Below are positions 33,016-41,439 of a DNA stretch of 64,000 nt, piece by piece (the stretch's first letter is position 1; the number at the start of each line of letters is the position of its first letter). Position numbers and translations under genes: made by a program. This DNA is from Paenibacillus tyrphae (GTDB lineage Bacteria > Bacillota > Bacilli > Paenibacillales > NBRC-103111): the NCBI RefSeq assembly GCF_000722545.1, contig NZ_JNVM01000018.1, forward strand, positions 62,001-126,000, written 5' to 3'. Below the pieces are notes generated by a model. That model searched no databases. It was not told the DNA's origin and saw nothing but the letters and a program-made list of their open reading frames with translations.

Positions 33016-34643
33016 AAGCCATCATCGTCGATGATGAAAAGCACGTGCGGGAAGCGATCAAGCTGCTCGTCCGATGGAGCGACTTCGGCATCGATCAGGT
33101 GCTGGAAGCCCAGGACGGGCTGGACGCCGTCCGCCAAATCGAGGAGCATCGGCCGCAGCTTATCTTTACGGACATGATGATGCCCGTCAAGAGCGGCATG
33201 GAGCTGATGGAATGGCTGCAAAGCCAATACCCGTCCGGCAAAACGATCGTCATCAGCGGACACGACGAATTCGAGCTTGTCCGGCACGCGGTTCAATACG
33301 GCGGCGTCGACTACATCTTAAAGCCCATCGACCACGAGCAATTGGCTGCCGCGGTCGAGAAGGCGGTATCCGCCATCCGGCGCGAAGAATCGGAACGCCA
33401 CCTGCAGCAGGCGCGAAATATCGAGATGAATCAGCTCAAGCCGGTCTATTGGGACAAAATATTGTCCAACCTGCTGACCGAGCCGAAGCTTTATTCCCAG
33501 CATGCCAAAGCCTTGGACGCAGAGTTCGGGCTCGGACCTTCGGTAAAAGAGTGCCGGATCGCCATCTTGAGCCTGGATACGATGAGCCTCAGCTTCAAGG
33601 ATAGGTTTATGGCCGATTACGAGCTGCTCTTTTTCTCGCTCACGAACATCTGCAACGAGCTGCTGTCCGCGCGCGCGTCTGGAGGTCCCCGGCAAGGCAT
33701 CGCCTACCGGTACTGGAACAGCGACAGCGAAGCGATCCTGCTACTCTACGGCGGACTGGACCAGACGCAAGCATTGCTCGAACGCATTCGGGAAGGCATC
33801 CGGGACACGGTCCGCAACTGCTTCGATACCGGCGTCAGCCGGGTGCATCCGTTCCCCGAAGGGCTGACGGCCGCTTATCTTGAAGCCAGGCAGGTGCTTC
33901 GCAGACGGAATCTGCTGATCCGGGAGAAGCGCACGCTGATCGCCGGACCCGCAGCGGCGACGGCAAGCAGCCGGCAGCTTTCTTTTACGGATTACGCCGA
34001 ACCGATCCGGCTCTCGGTGCAGAGCGGCAGCGAGGAGCAGATCCGCCGCGCGGTCGCCGCGTGGTTCGCAGATGTGCGCAAGCTTGATTATATCGACATG
34101 GAGCAGTTGGAGCATTGGTGGCACGAGTACAATGTCGTGCGCAGCCGCTGGCTGGCCGAGCTATTCGAGGGCGACGGGGTTCGCGGCGAAGAGGAGCACA
34201 GCGCGCCGTTCGTCGTTCCGCTGGACGAGGAAGGCTTTCTGTCCCTCGACCGCTGGGAGCAGCAGCTCGTCCGCAGCTTATCCGAGCTCTCGCGGCTACT
34301 GCTTTCGCATCAGCGGCAGGACAGCAACGTTATTTTTGAAATTGCCAAATTTATTCAAAATCATTACCATCAGGACATTACATTGCAGGAAATCGCCAAC
34401 CATTTTTACTTGAGCCGTGAATATATTTCCCGTAAGTTCAAGCAGGAATTTCATGTGAATTTATCCGATTACATCAGTGGCATCCGCATCGATAAGGCCA
34501 AGCTGCTGCTTTTGAACCCGAATCTTCGCATTACCCAGATCGCCGCCATGGTCGGCTACGACGACGAGAAATATTTCAGCAAAGTGTTCAAGAAAACGGT
34601 TGGCGTCTCTCCTAACGAGTACAGGAAGGTGAACCAACCATGA
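33012..34643 (+). CDS. YesN-type response regulator with AraC DNA-binding domain
   Basis: The 543-residue protein has a receiver domain at residues 1-125 with phosphoacceptor Asp54 in LIFTDMMMP and Lys in YILKPID. A long middle region without clear motifs follows, and then a C-terminal AraC/XylS domain with two helix-turn-helix motifs (LQEIANHFYLSREYISRKFK; IGYDD-type IAAMVGYDDEKYFSKVFKK). It is coupled to the kinase by ATGA at the 5-prime end and to the next gene by ATGA at its stop, so all three are co-translated. Confidence 0.94.
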   Translation: MKAIIVDDEKHVREAIKLLVRWSDFGIDQVLEAQDGLDAVRQIEEHRPQLIFTDMMMPVKSGMELMEWLQSQYPSGKTIVISGHDEFELVRHAVQYGGVDYILKPIDHEQLAAAVEKAVSAIRREESERHLQQARNIEMNQLKPVYWDKILSNLLTEPKLYSQHAKALDAEFGLGPSVKECRIAILSLDTMSLSFKDRFMADYELLFFSLTNICNELLSARASGGPRQGIAYRYWNSDSEAILLLYGGLDQTQALLERIREGIRDTVRNCFDTGVSRVHPFPEGLTAAYLEARQVLRRRNLLIREKRTLIAGPAAATASSRQLSFTDYAEPIRLSVQSGSEEQIRRAVAAWFADVRKLDYIDMEQLEHWWHEYNVVRSRWLAELFEGDGVRGEEEHSAPFVVPLDEEGFLSLDRWEQQLVRSLSELSRLLLSHQRQDSNVIFEIAKFIQNHYHQDITLQEIANHFYLSREYISRKFKQEFHVNLSDYISGIRIDKAKLLLLNPNLRITQIAAMVGYDDEKYFSKVFKKTVGVSPNEYRKVNQP

Positions 34644-35071
34644 GTATGCAGATCGAGTCGGCGGGACAACCGTCCGCTCCGCGCAACGTCAAGCCGAGAA
34701 AACCGACGAAGAAAACGTATCTGATTCTGGCGCTGGTCTGGGCCGTGCTTGTCGGCTCGGGCGCGTGGGGCGCCAAGCTTTATATCGATCATTTGAAACG
34801 GCAGTTGAAAGAAGAGCTTGCCGTCCAAACGAATGAGCAGCTTACCGCCGTGCAGGAGCAGTACCAGAAGCAGATCGCCGAGCTCAAAGACAACATGACA
34901 GGCGAAATGGCCAAGCTGCAGACGAAGGTCGATGCGGTGAACGAGCTGCTTGCCTTTACCAAAGACAGCGCCAGCAGCAAGACGGACAACAGCAACCAGC
35001 TCTATACCCAGCTCGCCGAAGTGAAGAAGAAGCTCGAAGACCTGAAGAAGCAGCTGGATGCGCTGCAATAG
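34640..35071 (+). CDS. Membrane-anchored coiled-coil protein
   Basis: The 143-residue protein has a basic N-terminus (RNVKPRKPTKKTY), one membrane helix (LILALVWAVLVGSGAWGAKLYI, residues about 27-48) and a long predicted coiled coil to the end (heptads in LKEELAVQTNEQLTAVQEQY, VKKKLEDLKKQLDALQ). It overlaps the response-regulator stop by ATGA, so it is made with the two-component system. No family is recognised. Its topology suggests a scaffold or partner for the glycosidase-like protein that follows. Confidence 0.75.
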   Translation: MSMQIESAGQPSAPRNVKPRKPTKKTYLILALVWAVLVGSGAWGAKLYIDHLKRQLKEELAVQTNEQLTAVQEQYQKQIAELKDNMTGEMAKLQTKVDAVNELLAFTKDSASSKTDNSNQLYTQLAEVKKKLEDLKKQLDALQ

Positions 35072-35107
35072 ATTGCACGGACGAAAGGACAGTGAACTCC
35101 GAAAGCC

Positions 35108-36187
35108 ATGATTCCGATTCAACATATTAACCGGACGATGCTGCTGGTATGCGCGCCGTTTGTCGGATTGCTGCTGTATCTGCTTATCGCGGGCGTATCG
35201 GTCGAGCTGCCCCAATTCGCCGGAGCTCCCGACGCTTCATGGAAGGCCGGCAACGACTGGCAGAACGTCCTTGCCAAGCTGGACAAAACAAAGGCCGACG
35301 CGGCGCAGACCCGGTCGACGATCGAGAAGTACTACGAGCTGTACTCCAAAAGCTCGGTCGAAGCTGCCGCAATGACGCAAACTGCGGAATCGGCGGCTGC
35401 ACGCCCGGCAGCCATCTTCGACTCGCGGATCGGCGCCAAGCTCGGCGGCAACGTCAACCGTGCCACGACAACCTCCAACGTTGATCTGAAATTATATACG
35501 TTTACGGAACCGAGGTATAAAGGCTACGCGCTGAAAGTGGATCTGAAAACGGACAAAGGCATGAAGATGGTGCTGGGTAAAGACAAAGTCGGGGGCAGCG
35601 AAACGACGCTGGAAGCGGTACGCCGCTATGGCGCTGTCGCCGGGATCAACGCAGGAGGCTTCGCCGACGACGACAAAACCGGCAAGCGGTTCCCGCTGAG
35701 CACGACGGTGCTCGGAGGCAAGTACGTCTACGGCTTCGAGCCGACATTCGAGGATTTGGCGTTCATCGGGATCAACACCGACCGGAAGCTGATCGGCGGC
35801 AAATTTTCGCGCCAGGAAGATTTGGATAAGCTGAAGCCGTCCTTCGGGGCGACGTTCGTACCGATCCTGCTCCAGGACGGGAAGAAGCAGAACATTCCGA
35901 ATCAGTGGCTGACCTCCCCGGCCCGCGCGCCGCGAACGGTGGTCGGCAGCTTTAAGAACGATCAACTGCTCTTTATGGTGACGGACGGCAACGACGAAAA
36001 CGGACATTCCGGCGCCACGCTGCCCGAGCTTCAGGACAAGCTGGTCACGCTCGGCGTCAAAGACGCCTATAATCTGGACGGGGGCGGATCGTCAAGCTTG
36101 ATCTATGACGGACAAGTGATCAACCGGCCGTCCGATTCCGGAGGGCGCCTGCGGCCGCTGGCGACGCACTTCTTGTTTTTCAAGTAA
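35108..36187 (+). CDS. Phosphodiester glycosidase family (NAGPA/DUF2233) exported protein
   Basis: The 359-residue protein has an N-terminal membrane helix (LLVCAPFVGLLLYLLIAGVSV), a linker rich in Ala and charged residues, and the NAGPA domain from about residue 120: GINAGGF, GATFVPILLQDG, PRTVVGS and the signature DAYNLDGGGSSSLIYDG. Family members cleave phosphodiester-linked sugars (human uncovering enzyme; bacterial teichoic-acid or exopolysaccharide roles are proposed). It ends a four-gene unit with a YesMN-type system. The ribosome site is weak (GAAAGGA about 20 bases upstream), which may limit expression. Confidence 0.82.
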   Translation: MIPIQHINRTMLLVCAPFVGLLLYLLIAGVSVELPQFAGAPDASWKAGNDWQNVLAKLDKTKADAAQTRSTIEKYYELYSKSSVEAAAMTQTAESAAARPAAIFDSRIGAKLGGNVNRATTTSNVDLKLYTFTEPRYKGYALKVDLKTDKGMKMVLGKDKVGGSETTLEAVRRYGAVAGINAGGFADDDKTGKRFPLSTTVLGGKYVYGFEPTFEDLAFIGINTDRKLIGGKFSRQEDLDKLKPSFGATFVPILLQDGKKQNIPNQWLTSPARAPRTVVGSFKNDQLLFMVTDGNDENGHSGATLPELQDKLVTLGVKDAYNLDGGGSSSLIYDGQVINRPSDSGGRLRPLATHFLFFK

Positions 36188-36204
36188 AATTCACATATTT
36201 AGCG

Positions 36205-36233
36205 TTTTCTTTTACCAATGGGTTGGTTATAAT
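36205..36233 (+). promoter_or_regulatory. Promoter for a small membrane protein
   Basis: A perfect -10 TATAAT (36228-36233) and a weak -35 TTTTCT (36205-36210) are separated by 17 bases, followed by GGGAGGTG and the start at 36256. Confidence 0.55.
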
Positions 36234-36255
36234 ATAGGCGGGAGGTGCTGAGTAA

Positions 36256-36354
36256 ATGTCAGTCACATTTTGGATCGTAATCATGGTTTTTCTTCTGTTC
36301 ATTGTCTCGATGCTTACAGCCGCTTACAATGATGACAAAACCAAGGGACTTTAA
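36256..36354 (+). CDS. Small single-pass membrane protein (32 residues)
   Basis: The ORF has ATG at 36256, a strong ribosome site (GGAGGTG, 8 bases before), its own -10 TATAAT, and a TAA at 36352-36354. The product is a hydrophobic helix (FWIVIMVFLLFIVSML) followed by a short charged tail (AAYNDDKTKGL). It is too short for most gene callers. No family is recognised. The signals make translation credible, and a role near the membrane is all that can be inferred. Confidence 0.65.
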   Translation: MSVTFWIVIMVFLLFIVSMLTAAYNDDKTKGL

Positions 36355-36472
36355 TCATACGCTTCCCTTCGCCTGCGGGTTGAGAGACGCGGCTTCCGGA
36401 TCAATCAAGGTTACGTTACAACACCTGATTGCATTTGCGGCCGGCATCTTTCAACCCGTTTTCATGCTCCGC

Positions 36473-36489
36473 AGATACAATTTGTATCT
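36473..36489. promoter_or_regulatory. Perfect inverted repeat AGATACAA-T-TTGTATCT
   Basis: This 17-base dyad contains the same GATACAA and TTGTATC half-sites found ahead of the SinR-like gene and of the small protein at 56647. Here it lies just beyond the stop of the small protein at 36517. It could be an operator. It is not a typical terminator, because no adjacent T run follows the arms. The 36355-36516 gap holds nothing else recognisable. Confidence 0.55.
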
Positions 36490-36516
36490 CTCATTATAAA
36501 AAAATAGAATCACTGG

Positions 36517-36672
36517 CTAACGTGTGTCTTCATTCTCCGCATCGGGCTGCGAAGTCTGGTCAAGGGGAATCGGACTGCTGCTGAACTTTTGCCAATCGAG
36601 CGGATTGAGTCCAAGCTGCCTCATTACTTCACGGATCTCCAAATGTATAACGGTTTCATCTCCAGTAGTCAT
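36517..36672 (-). CDS. Small SinI-hook-like protein A (51 residues)
   Basis: The 51-residue ORF runs from ATG 36672 to TAG 36517, with GGAG nine bases before the start and a plausible promoter (TTACAC, 16 bases, TATAAA) upstream. Its core HLEIREVMRQLGLNPLDWQKF aligns without gaps with two other small proteins in this window (55208-55363 and 56647-56823). The tail is acidic and probably disordered. The core pattern IRxxMRQLGxxP followed by an aromatic or aliphatic position resembles the helix-turn-helix hook with which SinI binds SinR. Function is inferred only. Confidence 0.7.
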   Translation of the reverse strand: MTTGDETVIHLEIREVMRQLGLNPLDWQKFSSSPIPLDQTSQPDAENEDTR

Positions 36673-36837
36673 TGCGATTCGCTCCATCCTGACAAGTCCA
36701 CCTTCTATATGGTTTTAGTATGATTTTATATGAGCTTGACCGAAGAGTGTAACAATCCCTTACAGGCATTCTAGCACAGCGAGCGTTACAGAATGGTTAC
36801 AAAACCAAAAGAATTCATAAATTTTCCTCTAGCTTTA

Positions 36838-36866
36838 TTAAATTTTGGCTAAACATTTGATATAAT
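36838..36866 (+). promoter_or_regulatory. Promoter of the hydrolase-SARP-like gene
   Basis: A perfect -10 TATAAT (36861-36866) is paired with a weak -35 TTAAAT (36838-36843) over a 17-base spacer. The inverted repeat TAGTC-CTATTA-GACTA (36878-36893) sits at the transcription start region, where a repressor would act. Confidence 0.6.
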
Positions 36867-36935
36867 ATCCAAAGACCTAGTCCTATTAGACTAATTTAAA
36901 TGAAAATTTGAATCCCATAGGGGGACTTTGGACTT

Positions 36936-38507
36936 ATGTCGTTTTTCATTTCCGCCGATTCTCTGATGTATTACGAACATTACGAGTGCCCCGCAAAGGG
37001 AGCGAAAACTTTGGTGATGATCCACGGCGCCGGATTGAACTCCACCTTCTGGCAGTCCATTGTCCCGCTTCTCGAGTGGCGTTATTCAATCCTCTTGTAC
37101 GATTTAAGCGGCCACGGACAAAGCAGTGAAGGACACACGGACATTTCTTGGGAGCTGCTGACCGGAGAACTCCATGCTCTGCTGCGCTCGCTGAGATTGG
37201 ACCGCGTCACCCTGCTGGGTCACGACTTCGGGGCACACCTCGCCGTCCAGTTCGCATTGACGTACGGCTCGATGGTTGAAAGCCTCATCCTGATCTCGCC
37301 ATTCGCCCACCTGCCGCTTACCTCGCTTCATAAAGAATACAAGCTGCGCGCCTCCCTCGCCAAAAAAACAGCCCGACAAACGCTCGGGGAAGCGATGGCG
37401 AAGCGCATGTCCGTCAAGCACAAGGATGCGGTCTTGACGCAGCGAATCGTGCAAGCCTTTGAACGGGCCCATTCCCCCACCTATGTTCAAATGGTGGAAT
37501 TGGCGGCCAAACCCGTATTTCTGAAAGATTATCTCGTCCTCCAAAAGCCTGTACTGCTGCTCTCCGGCGAGCAGGACCCCGTCTTCACGCCGGCGCTGGC
37601 CGGTCTGACGCATGCTCAGCTGGAGACGACGGGCTTCTTGGTCGTCCCCGACGCCTCGAGCCTGGTGTTCGTCGATCAGCCGATTTATGCGGCCGACTGG
37701 ATCGATGCCTTTAGCCGCAAGCCGCTTTCCGGACAACGGAATAACGCCATCAACCGCGAGCTGCGGCAGCACGTCCAGCAATTGACAAAACAGGGCTACG
37801 AGCATTGGAGCGGCAACCGGATTCGCATCCGCTGCTTAGGCAAGTTCGAGGTCTGTCTGAACGACCGGATCGTGCCGGGCGGATGGAATACCCGGTACGC
37901 CAAAAGCTTGATGATCTATCTGGCTTTTCACCCGACCGCTACGCGGGAGCAGCTGTGCGAAGCTCTCTTCCCGGAAGTCGAGCACCCGAATGCGATGCGG
38001 AATTTACGCGTGTACTTGAGCCACTTCTCCAAACTGCTGGAGACGAATGATACGGACAAGCCGTGCCTGACGATCGGAAGAGATGTCGTCAAGCTTCATT
38101 ATCTTGTCGATTGCGATGTAATGGAATTTTTGAACGATCTGCAACAGGTCTCTGCAGAACAGGATAGCGAGGTGAAGTACGGGCTGTGCGAAGATTTGCT
38201 TAGCCGGCTCAGCGGCAAGTTCATGCCGGGATGCTACGATCCTTTTTCCCTATCGTTGAAAGAAAAAATCGAGCAGCTATGGGAGGGCATCACCTTGTGG
38301 GCGGCCGATTACTGCATGCTGACCGAAAGAGGCGGCCAAGCCGTTCCTTTTCTGCTCAGCGGATTGCAGCACGGCTTGGCGGACGAAACCTTATACTATG
38401 ACCGGTTGATCGCCATTTATCAGAAAAGCGGCAACGCCAAAGAGCTGCGCAAATGGGTCCGAAAAAAACGAAACAGCTCCCCGCCTTCGTGTGAGGAGCA
38501 GTTGTAA
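36936..38507 (+). CDS. Alpha/beta-hydrolase domain fused to a SARP/BTAD-like transcription regulator
   Basis: The 523-residue protein has two parts. Residues 1-270 are an alpha/beta-hydrolase fold: oxyanion strand VMIHGAGLNSTFW, nucleophile elbow GHDFG with Asp97 (as in dehalogenases and epoxide hydrolases, in place of Ser), and acid Asp214 in SGEQDPVF. Where the catalytic His is expected the sequence reads PDASSLVFVDQP (Ser241-Ser242), so the triad looks broken. Residues from about 293 are a winged helix (CLGKFEVCLNDRIVP, ATREQLCEALFPE) and a BTAD helical domain. A regulator with a dead-enzyme sensor is the best reading. GGGGGA precedes ATG 36936. Confidence 0.8.
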   Translation: MSFFISADSLMYYEHYECPAKGAKTLVMIHGAGLNSTFWQSIVPLLEWRYSILLYDLSGHGQSSEGHTDISWELLTGELHALLRSLRLDRVTLLGHDFGAHLAVQFALTYGSMVESLILISPFAHLPLTSLHKEYKLRASLAKKTARQTLGEAMAKRMSVKHKDAVLTQRIVQAFERAHSPTYVQMVELAAKPVFLKDYLVLQKPVLLLSGEQDPVFTPALAGLTHAQLETTGFLVVPDASSLVFVDQPIYAADWIDAFSRKPLSGQRNNAINRELRQHVQQLTKQGYEHWSGNRIRIRCLGKFEVCLNDRIVPGGWNTRYAKSLMIYLAFHPTATREQLCEALFPEVEHPNAMRNLRVYLSHFSKLLETNDTDKPCLTIGRDVVKLHYLVDCDVMEFLNDLQQVSAEQDSEVKYGLCEDLLSRLSGKFMPGCYDPFSLSLKEKIEQLWEGITLWAADYCMLTERGGQAVPFLLSGLQHGLADETLYYDRLIAIYQKSGNAKELRKWVRKKRNSSPPSCEEQL

Positions 38508-38535
38508 TCGGGAGCGCTGAATCTGATCCGGTAAG

Positions 38536-39402
38536 CTACTTGCTCCCCGCTTTTACGGTGAACGTGCATTTAGACCCTTTTGGCTCCAACATGATGTCAT
38601 ACGTACCCGGCTGCGGATTATTGAGCAGGAACATGTTGCGCCCCTCATTTAATTCCGCGCTAAAGTTGAGATCCTTTGAAACCAGTTTTAACCCGGTCCC
38701 GGCGTTCGGCTTCACATTAAAAACCGCTTTGATCATGGAACCGGCCTTTATTTCGGTATTTCCGGGAATAAAACCGGCTGCGGTAATGTCGATCGTCGCC
38801 AGCTGCAGATCGTTTTCTTCGTCGGCTGCTGCCTGCTGAGATTGCGGCTGGCCAATTGAGCTTGCGACGATTTGATTTTTTTGCGTAAAAATGCCCCCTG
38901 CCAAAACCAATATGGCTGCCATGAGCATGAAAGTGCCGGTATAGCCCGCTTTTTTTACCGATTGTTTCGTTTTTGCCGCCTTACGGGTGAACTGACCGTC
39001 TAACCATTTTTGAATCAAAAAGACGAGTACAACGAATGCAATATCGGCAGCCATGACAACGATGCCCGATTTGAAAAACAGGCTGCCGGCCACCGTTCCG
39101 AGCATCGCCCCAAGCAAGCCACTCAATGCTCCGTTTGCTACGGTTTGCAAGCCGAACCCCCTGCCGCCGGCCATCCCCACGATAATCGCGAACAGCATGG
39201 CCGGGATCATATTTACAAGTAAATCAAATTCGAACGTTTGCGCCGCGGCCACGCCGAATGCGGACCCGGATACAGCCGCCAGCACGGGAACCAAGATCGT
39301 TCCGGCCGATTTTGGCAGCATCCCCTTATAAATATAAATATAAAAAATTGGATAGCTTGTAATCAGGATTACGAGAATGAAGCTTCCAATGTTCAGCAGC
39401 AT
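38536..39402 (-). CDS. Membrane protein with C-terminal cupredoxin-like domain
   Basis: The 288-residue protein has five or so membrane helices in residues 1-185 (one Gly-rich, GLLGAMLGTVAGSLFF). An external beta domain follows (ITAAGFIPGNTEIKAGSMIKAVF, PGTYDIMLEPKGSKCTF) with the strand order of cupredoxin-like domains. The usual copper ligands are not conserved: one Cys and no His are visible. ATG 39402 with GGAGTGG upstream is preferred to a start overlapping the previous gene. It is the last gene of a putative metal-transport operon. Confidence 0.7.
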   Translation of the reverse strand: MLLNIGSFILVILITSYPIFYIYIYKGMLPKSAGTILVPVLAAVSGSAFGVAAAQTFEFDLLVNMIPAMLFAIIVGMAGGRGFGLQTVANGALSGLLGAMLGTVAGSLFFKSGIVVMAADIAFVVLVFLIQKWLDGQFTRKAAKTKQSVKKAGYTGTFMLMAAILVLAGGIFTQKNQIVASSIGQPQSQQAAADEENDLQLATIDITAAGFIPGNTEIKAGSMIKAVFNVKPNAGTGLKLVSKDLNFSAELNEGRNMFLLNNPQPGTYDIMLEPKGSKCTFTVKAGSK

Positions 39403-39446
39403 AAAAGAACCACTCCATCTGTTTACAGGCGATAAAGGCGGCCTGC

Positions 39447-40364
39447 CTATTTTAGCTTTGAAGCAAAGTCCCAATCCGGATAGACGTACGGAACGCTTGG
39501 AGCGGCAGCAGGCTCCATACTTTGAACGGTTATTTTGATCACCGTCTGCCCGCGATATTCCATTTTGCCGATCGTTCCGGTTACCGTTACCCAGGAGTCA
39601 TCGGCAGATTGGCTTGCGTCCGGCGTCTCGGCCACAATCCCGTAAGGCGAAATATCCGCAATGCAATGCGTCATCGCCATTCTGCCGATAATGAGCTGAT
39701 TTTCCTGCAAACCGGCTTCGCGATAGATGAAACCTTTGATTTTAATAGGCTTGCCTTCAAAATTAGCCGGAAACGTATTGAGGGCTTGCAGCTTTTCAAT
39801 AAACCATTCATCCTTCATTTCGATCAAATCTTGTTTATATAACCGCATGCCTAATTGGGCGTAGTCCCGGTTGTACTTATCGGCTTTAAACAGCTCTTTT
39901 ATCGCGGGATCCTCATCGCCCCCTAGTTGTACTAAGTCTGCCGGTCCCGAGGCAGAGTGGACGCTTCCTCCCCCTATAGTCATCCCTTTTTTCTTGGCAA
40001 GGGTCCCGGCCAGCGCTTGGTTCGGCAAAAATGTCCCCAATAACAGCGGTAACATAAATAAACTGTAGATGACGGCATGTTTCCAGAAAGACCGGGGCGG
40101 CTCATGGCTATGGGAATGATCATGGCCATGTCCGCAATCGCATAGAATGACAGGCTGTATGATCGAACGAATGGAAAAATAAAGCTGAAAAGCTGTAAAA
40201 ACCGCGAGCCCCGCTACAGCCAAATTTACATAAAATGTAAGCTTCGGTGCTATAAAAAGAAGAATGTCTCCCGATATCGTCAAGTAAGCTGTAAACGCCG
40301 TAAATCCGATCAGGATGGCCAATTTCAAAAAATGGTGCACGATAGGGGCATAAGCTTTGCCCAT
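39447..40364 (-). CDS. TIGR03943-type putative permease subunit (YcgQ-like)
   Basis: The 305-residue protein has N-terminal membrane helices (residues about 10-65), a His/Cys-rich cytoplasmic segment (CDCGHGHDHSHSH, a probable metal site), another membrane helix, and an external C-terminal OB-like domain (FIYREAGLQENQLIIGRMAMTHC, WVTVTGTIGKMEYRGQTVIKI). In B. subtilis the YcgQ family protein is encoded beside the YcgR permease, as here (28 bases). The substrate is not established; the His-rich stretch suggests a divalent metal. Confidence 0.85.
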   Translation of the reverse strand: MGKAYAPIVHHFLKLAILIGFTAFTAYLTISGDILLFIAPKLTFYVNLAVAGLAVFTAFQLYFSIRSIIQPVILCDCGHGHDHSHSHEPPRSFWKHAVIYSLFMLPLLLGTFLPNQALAGTLAKKKGMTIGGGSVHSASGPADLVQLGGDEDPAIKELFKADKYNRDYAQLGMRLYKQDLIEMKDEWFIEKLQALNTFPANFEGKPIKIKGFIYREAGLQENQLIIGRMAMTHCIADISPYGIVAETPDASQSADDSWVTVTGTIGKMEYRGQTVIKITVQSMEPAAAPSVPYVYPDWDFASKLK

Positions 40365-40392
40365 TCCTTATTCCTCCTAACCTCAAGCCCGG

Positions 40393-41418
40393 TTAAAATG
40401 GCAACCATTCGAGGAGCAAAGTCCCCGCATAGACGAAGACGAATACGAGCGAGCTGTACAAGGCTACGAACCTCGGTTTAAAAACGGCCGACATCATCAA
40501 AATTCCTTTTAAATTCAGCATAGGGCCGAATACCATAAACGCGACAAGGGAGCTTTTCGAAAATGTTGCGGCAAACGATTGAGCGACGAAAGCGTCCGAC
40601 GTTGAGCAGAGCGACAGGATAAATCCAAGCCCCATCATCAGCAAACTGGCACTGCCCTGAACATGACCCAGCGCAACCAAGCTGTCTTTGGATACGAAAG
40701 CTTGAAGCAAGCCGACGAGCAGAGCTCCGAGCATCAAATATTTGCCCATTTCAAAAAATTCGCTTATCGCATGGCCCATCAGTTCGATCCCTTTATTCCG
40801 GCCCGGAGGATGGAATCCGTCATGTTCGTGGTGATGATGCTCCAGCTTGGCTTCGTTATGCTTCAATTGATCCGTTTTAACGAACCGATACACGATGAGT
40901 CCGATCGCAAGCGCCACCAGAAAAGCTAGCCCCATACGGGAGATCGTCATCTCCGGCCGGTTGCGGAACGCCGTAAAGGTAGACCAGAACACGATCGGAT
41001 TTAAGATCGGCCCAACCAATATAAACGTCGTGGCTGCGTACAGCGGCATTCCTTTTTGAATCAGCCTGCGTATCGCCGGAACCATGCCGCATTCGCAGAT
41101 CGGAAAAATAATCCCGATGACGCTGGCAGTAACGATGCCGAGTACCGGATTTTTCGGAATCATTCTTTGAATGGTCTGCTCCGAAACGAACACCTGCAGC
41201 GCCGCCGAGACCAAGACTCCGATCAAAATAAACGGCAGCGCTTCGATAATGATGCTGAGAAACAGCATTTTGAATAGTTGCAGCTTCGGATGTTGAAGGA
41301 AAGCTCCAGACGCATTATCGGAAAGAACATATAAGACGATAATGCCGATCAAGGAAACTACGGCCAGGAGATTGCTGTTCCATGGGACGGATTTTTTTTG
41401 TACGGCCGGATTTTGCAA
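40393..41418 (-). CDS. ArsP_1/DUF318-type permease (YcgR-like)
   Basis: The 341-residue membrane protein has about eight to nine helices. The conserved motifs are FPICECGMVPAIRRLI (CxC pair in the first bundle) and GFILSLCSTSDAFVAQSF in the second, separated by a His-rich cytoplasmic loop (EHHHHEHDGFH) that could bind metal. Members of this family include organoarsenical permease ArsP, but the YcgR branch is linked to an unknown, probably metal, substrate. It is co-transcribed with the YcgQ-like gene and the HupE gene. Confidence 0.87.
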   Translation of the reverse strand: MQNPAVQKKSVPWNSNLLAVVSLIGIIVLYVLSDNASGAFLQHPKLQLFKMLFLSIIIEALPFILIGVLVSAALQVFVSEQTIQRMIPKNPVLGIVTASVIGIIFPICECGMVPAIRRLIQKGMPLYAATTFILVGPILNPIVFWSTFTAFRNRPEMTISRMGLAFLVALAIGLIVYRFVKTDQLKHNEAKLEHHHHEHDGFHPPGRNKGIELMGHAISEFFEMGKYLMLGALLVGLLQAFVSKDSLVALGHVQGSASLLMMGLGFILSLCSTSDAFVAQSFAATFSKSSLVAFMVFGPMLNLKGILMMSAVFKPRFVALYSSLVFVFVYAGTLLLEWLPF

Positions 41419-41439
41419 TGAAATCCCCTCTTATTCGGA

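Noticed and set aside
36517..36718. Plus-strand frame covering small protein A
   Set aside because: The minus-strand frame has a ribosome site and aligns with two paralogues; the plus-strand frame has neither.
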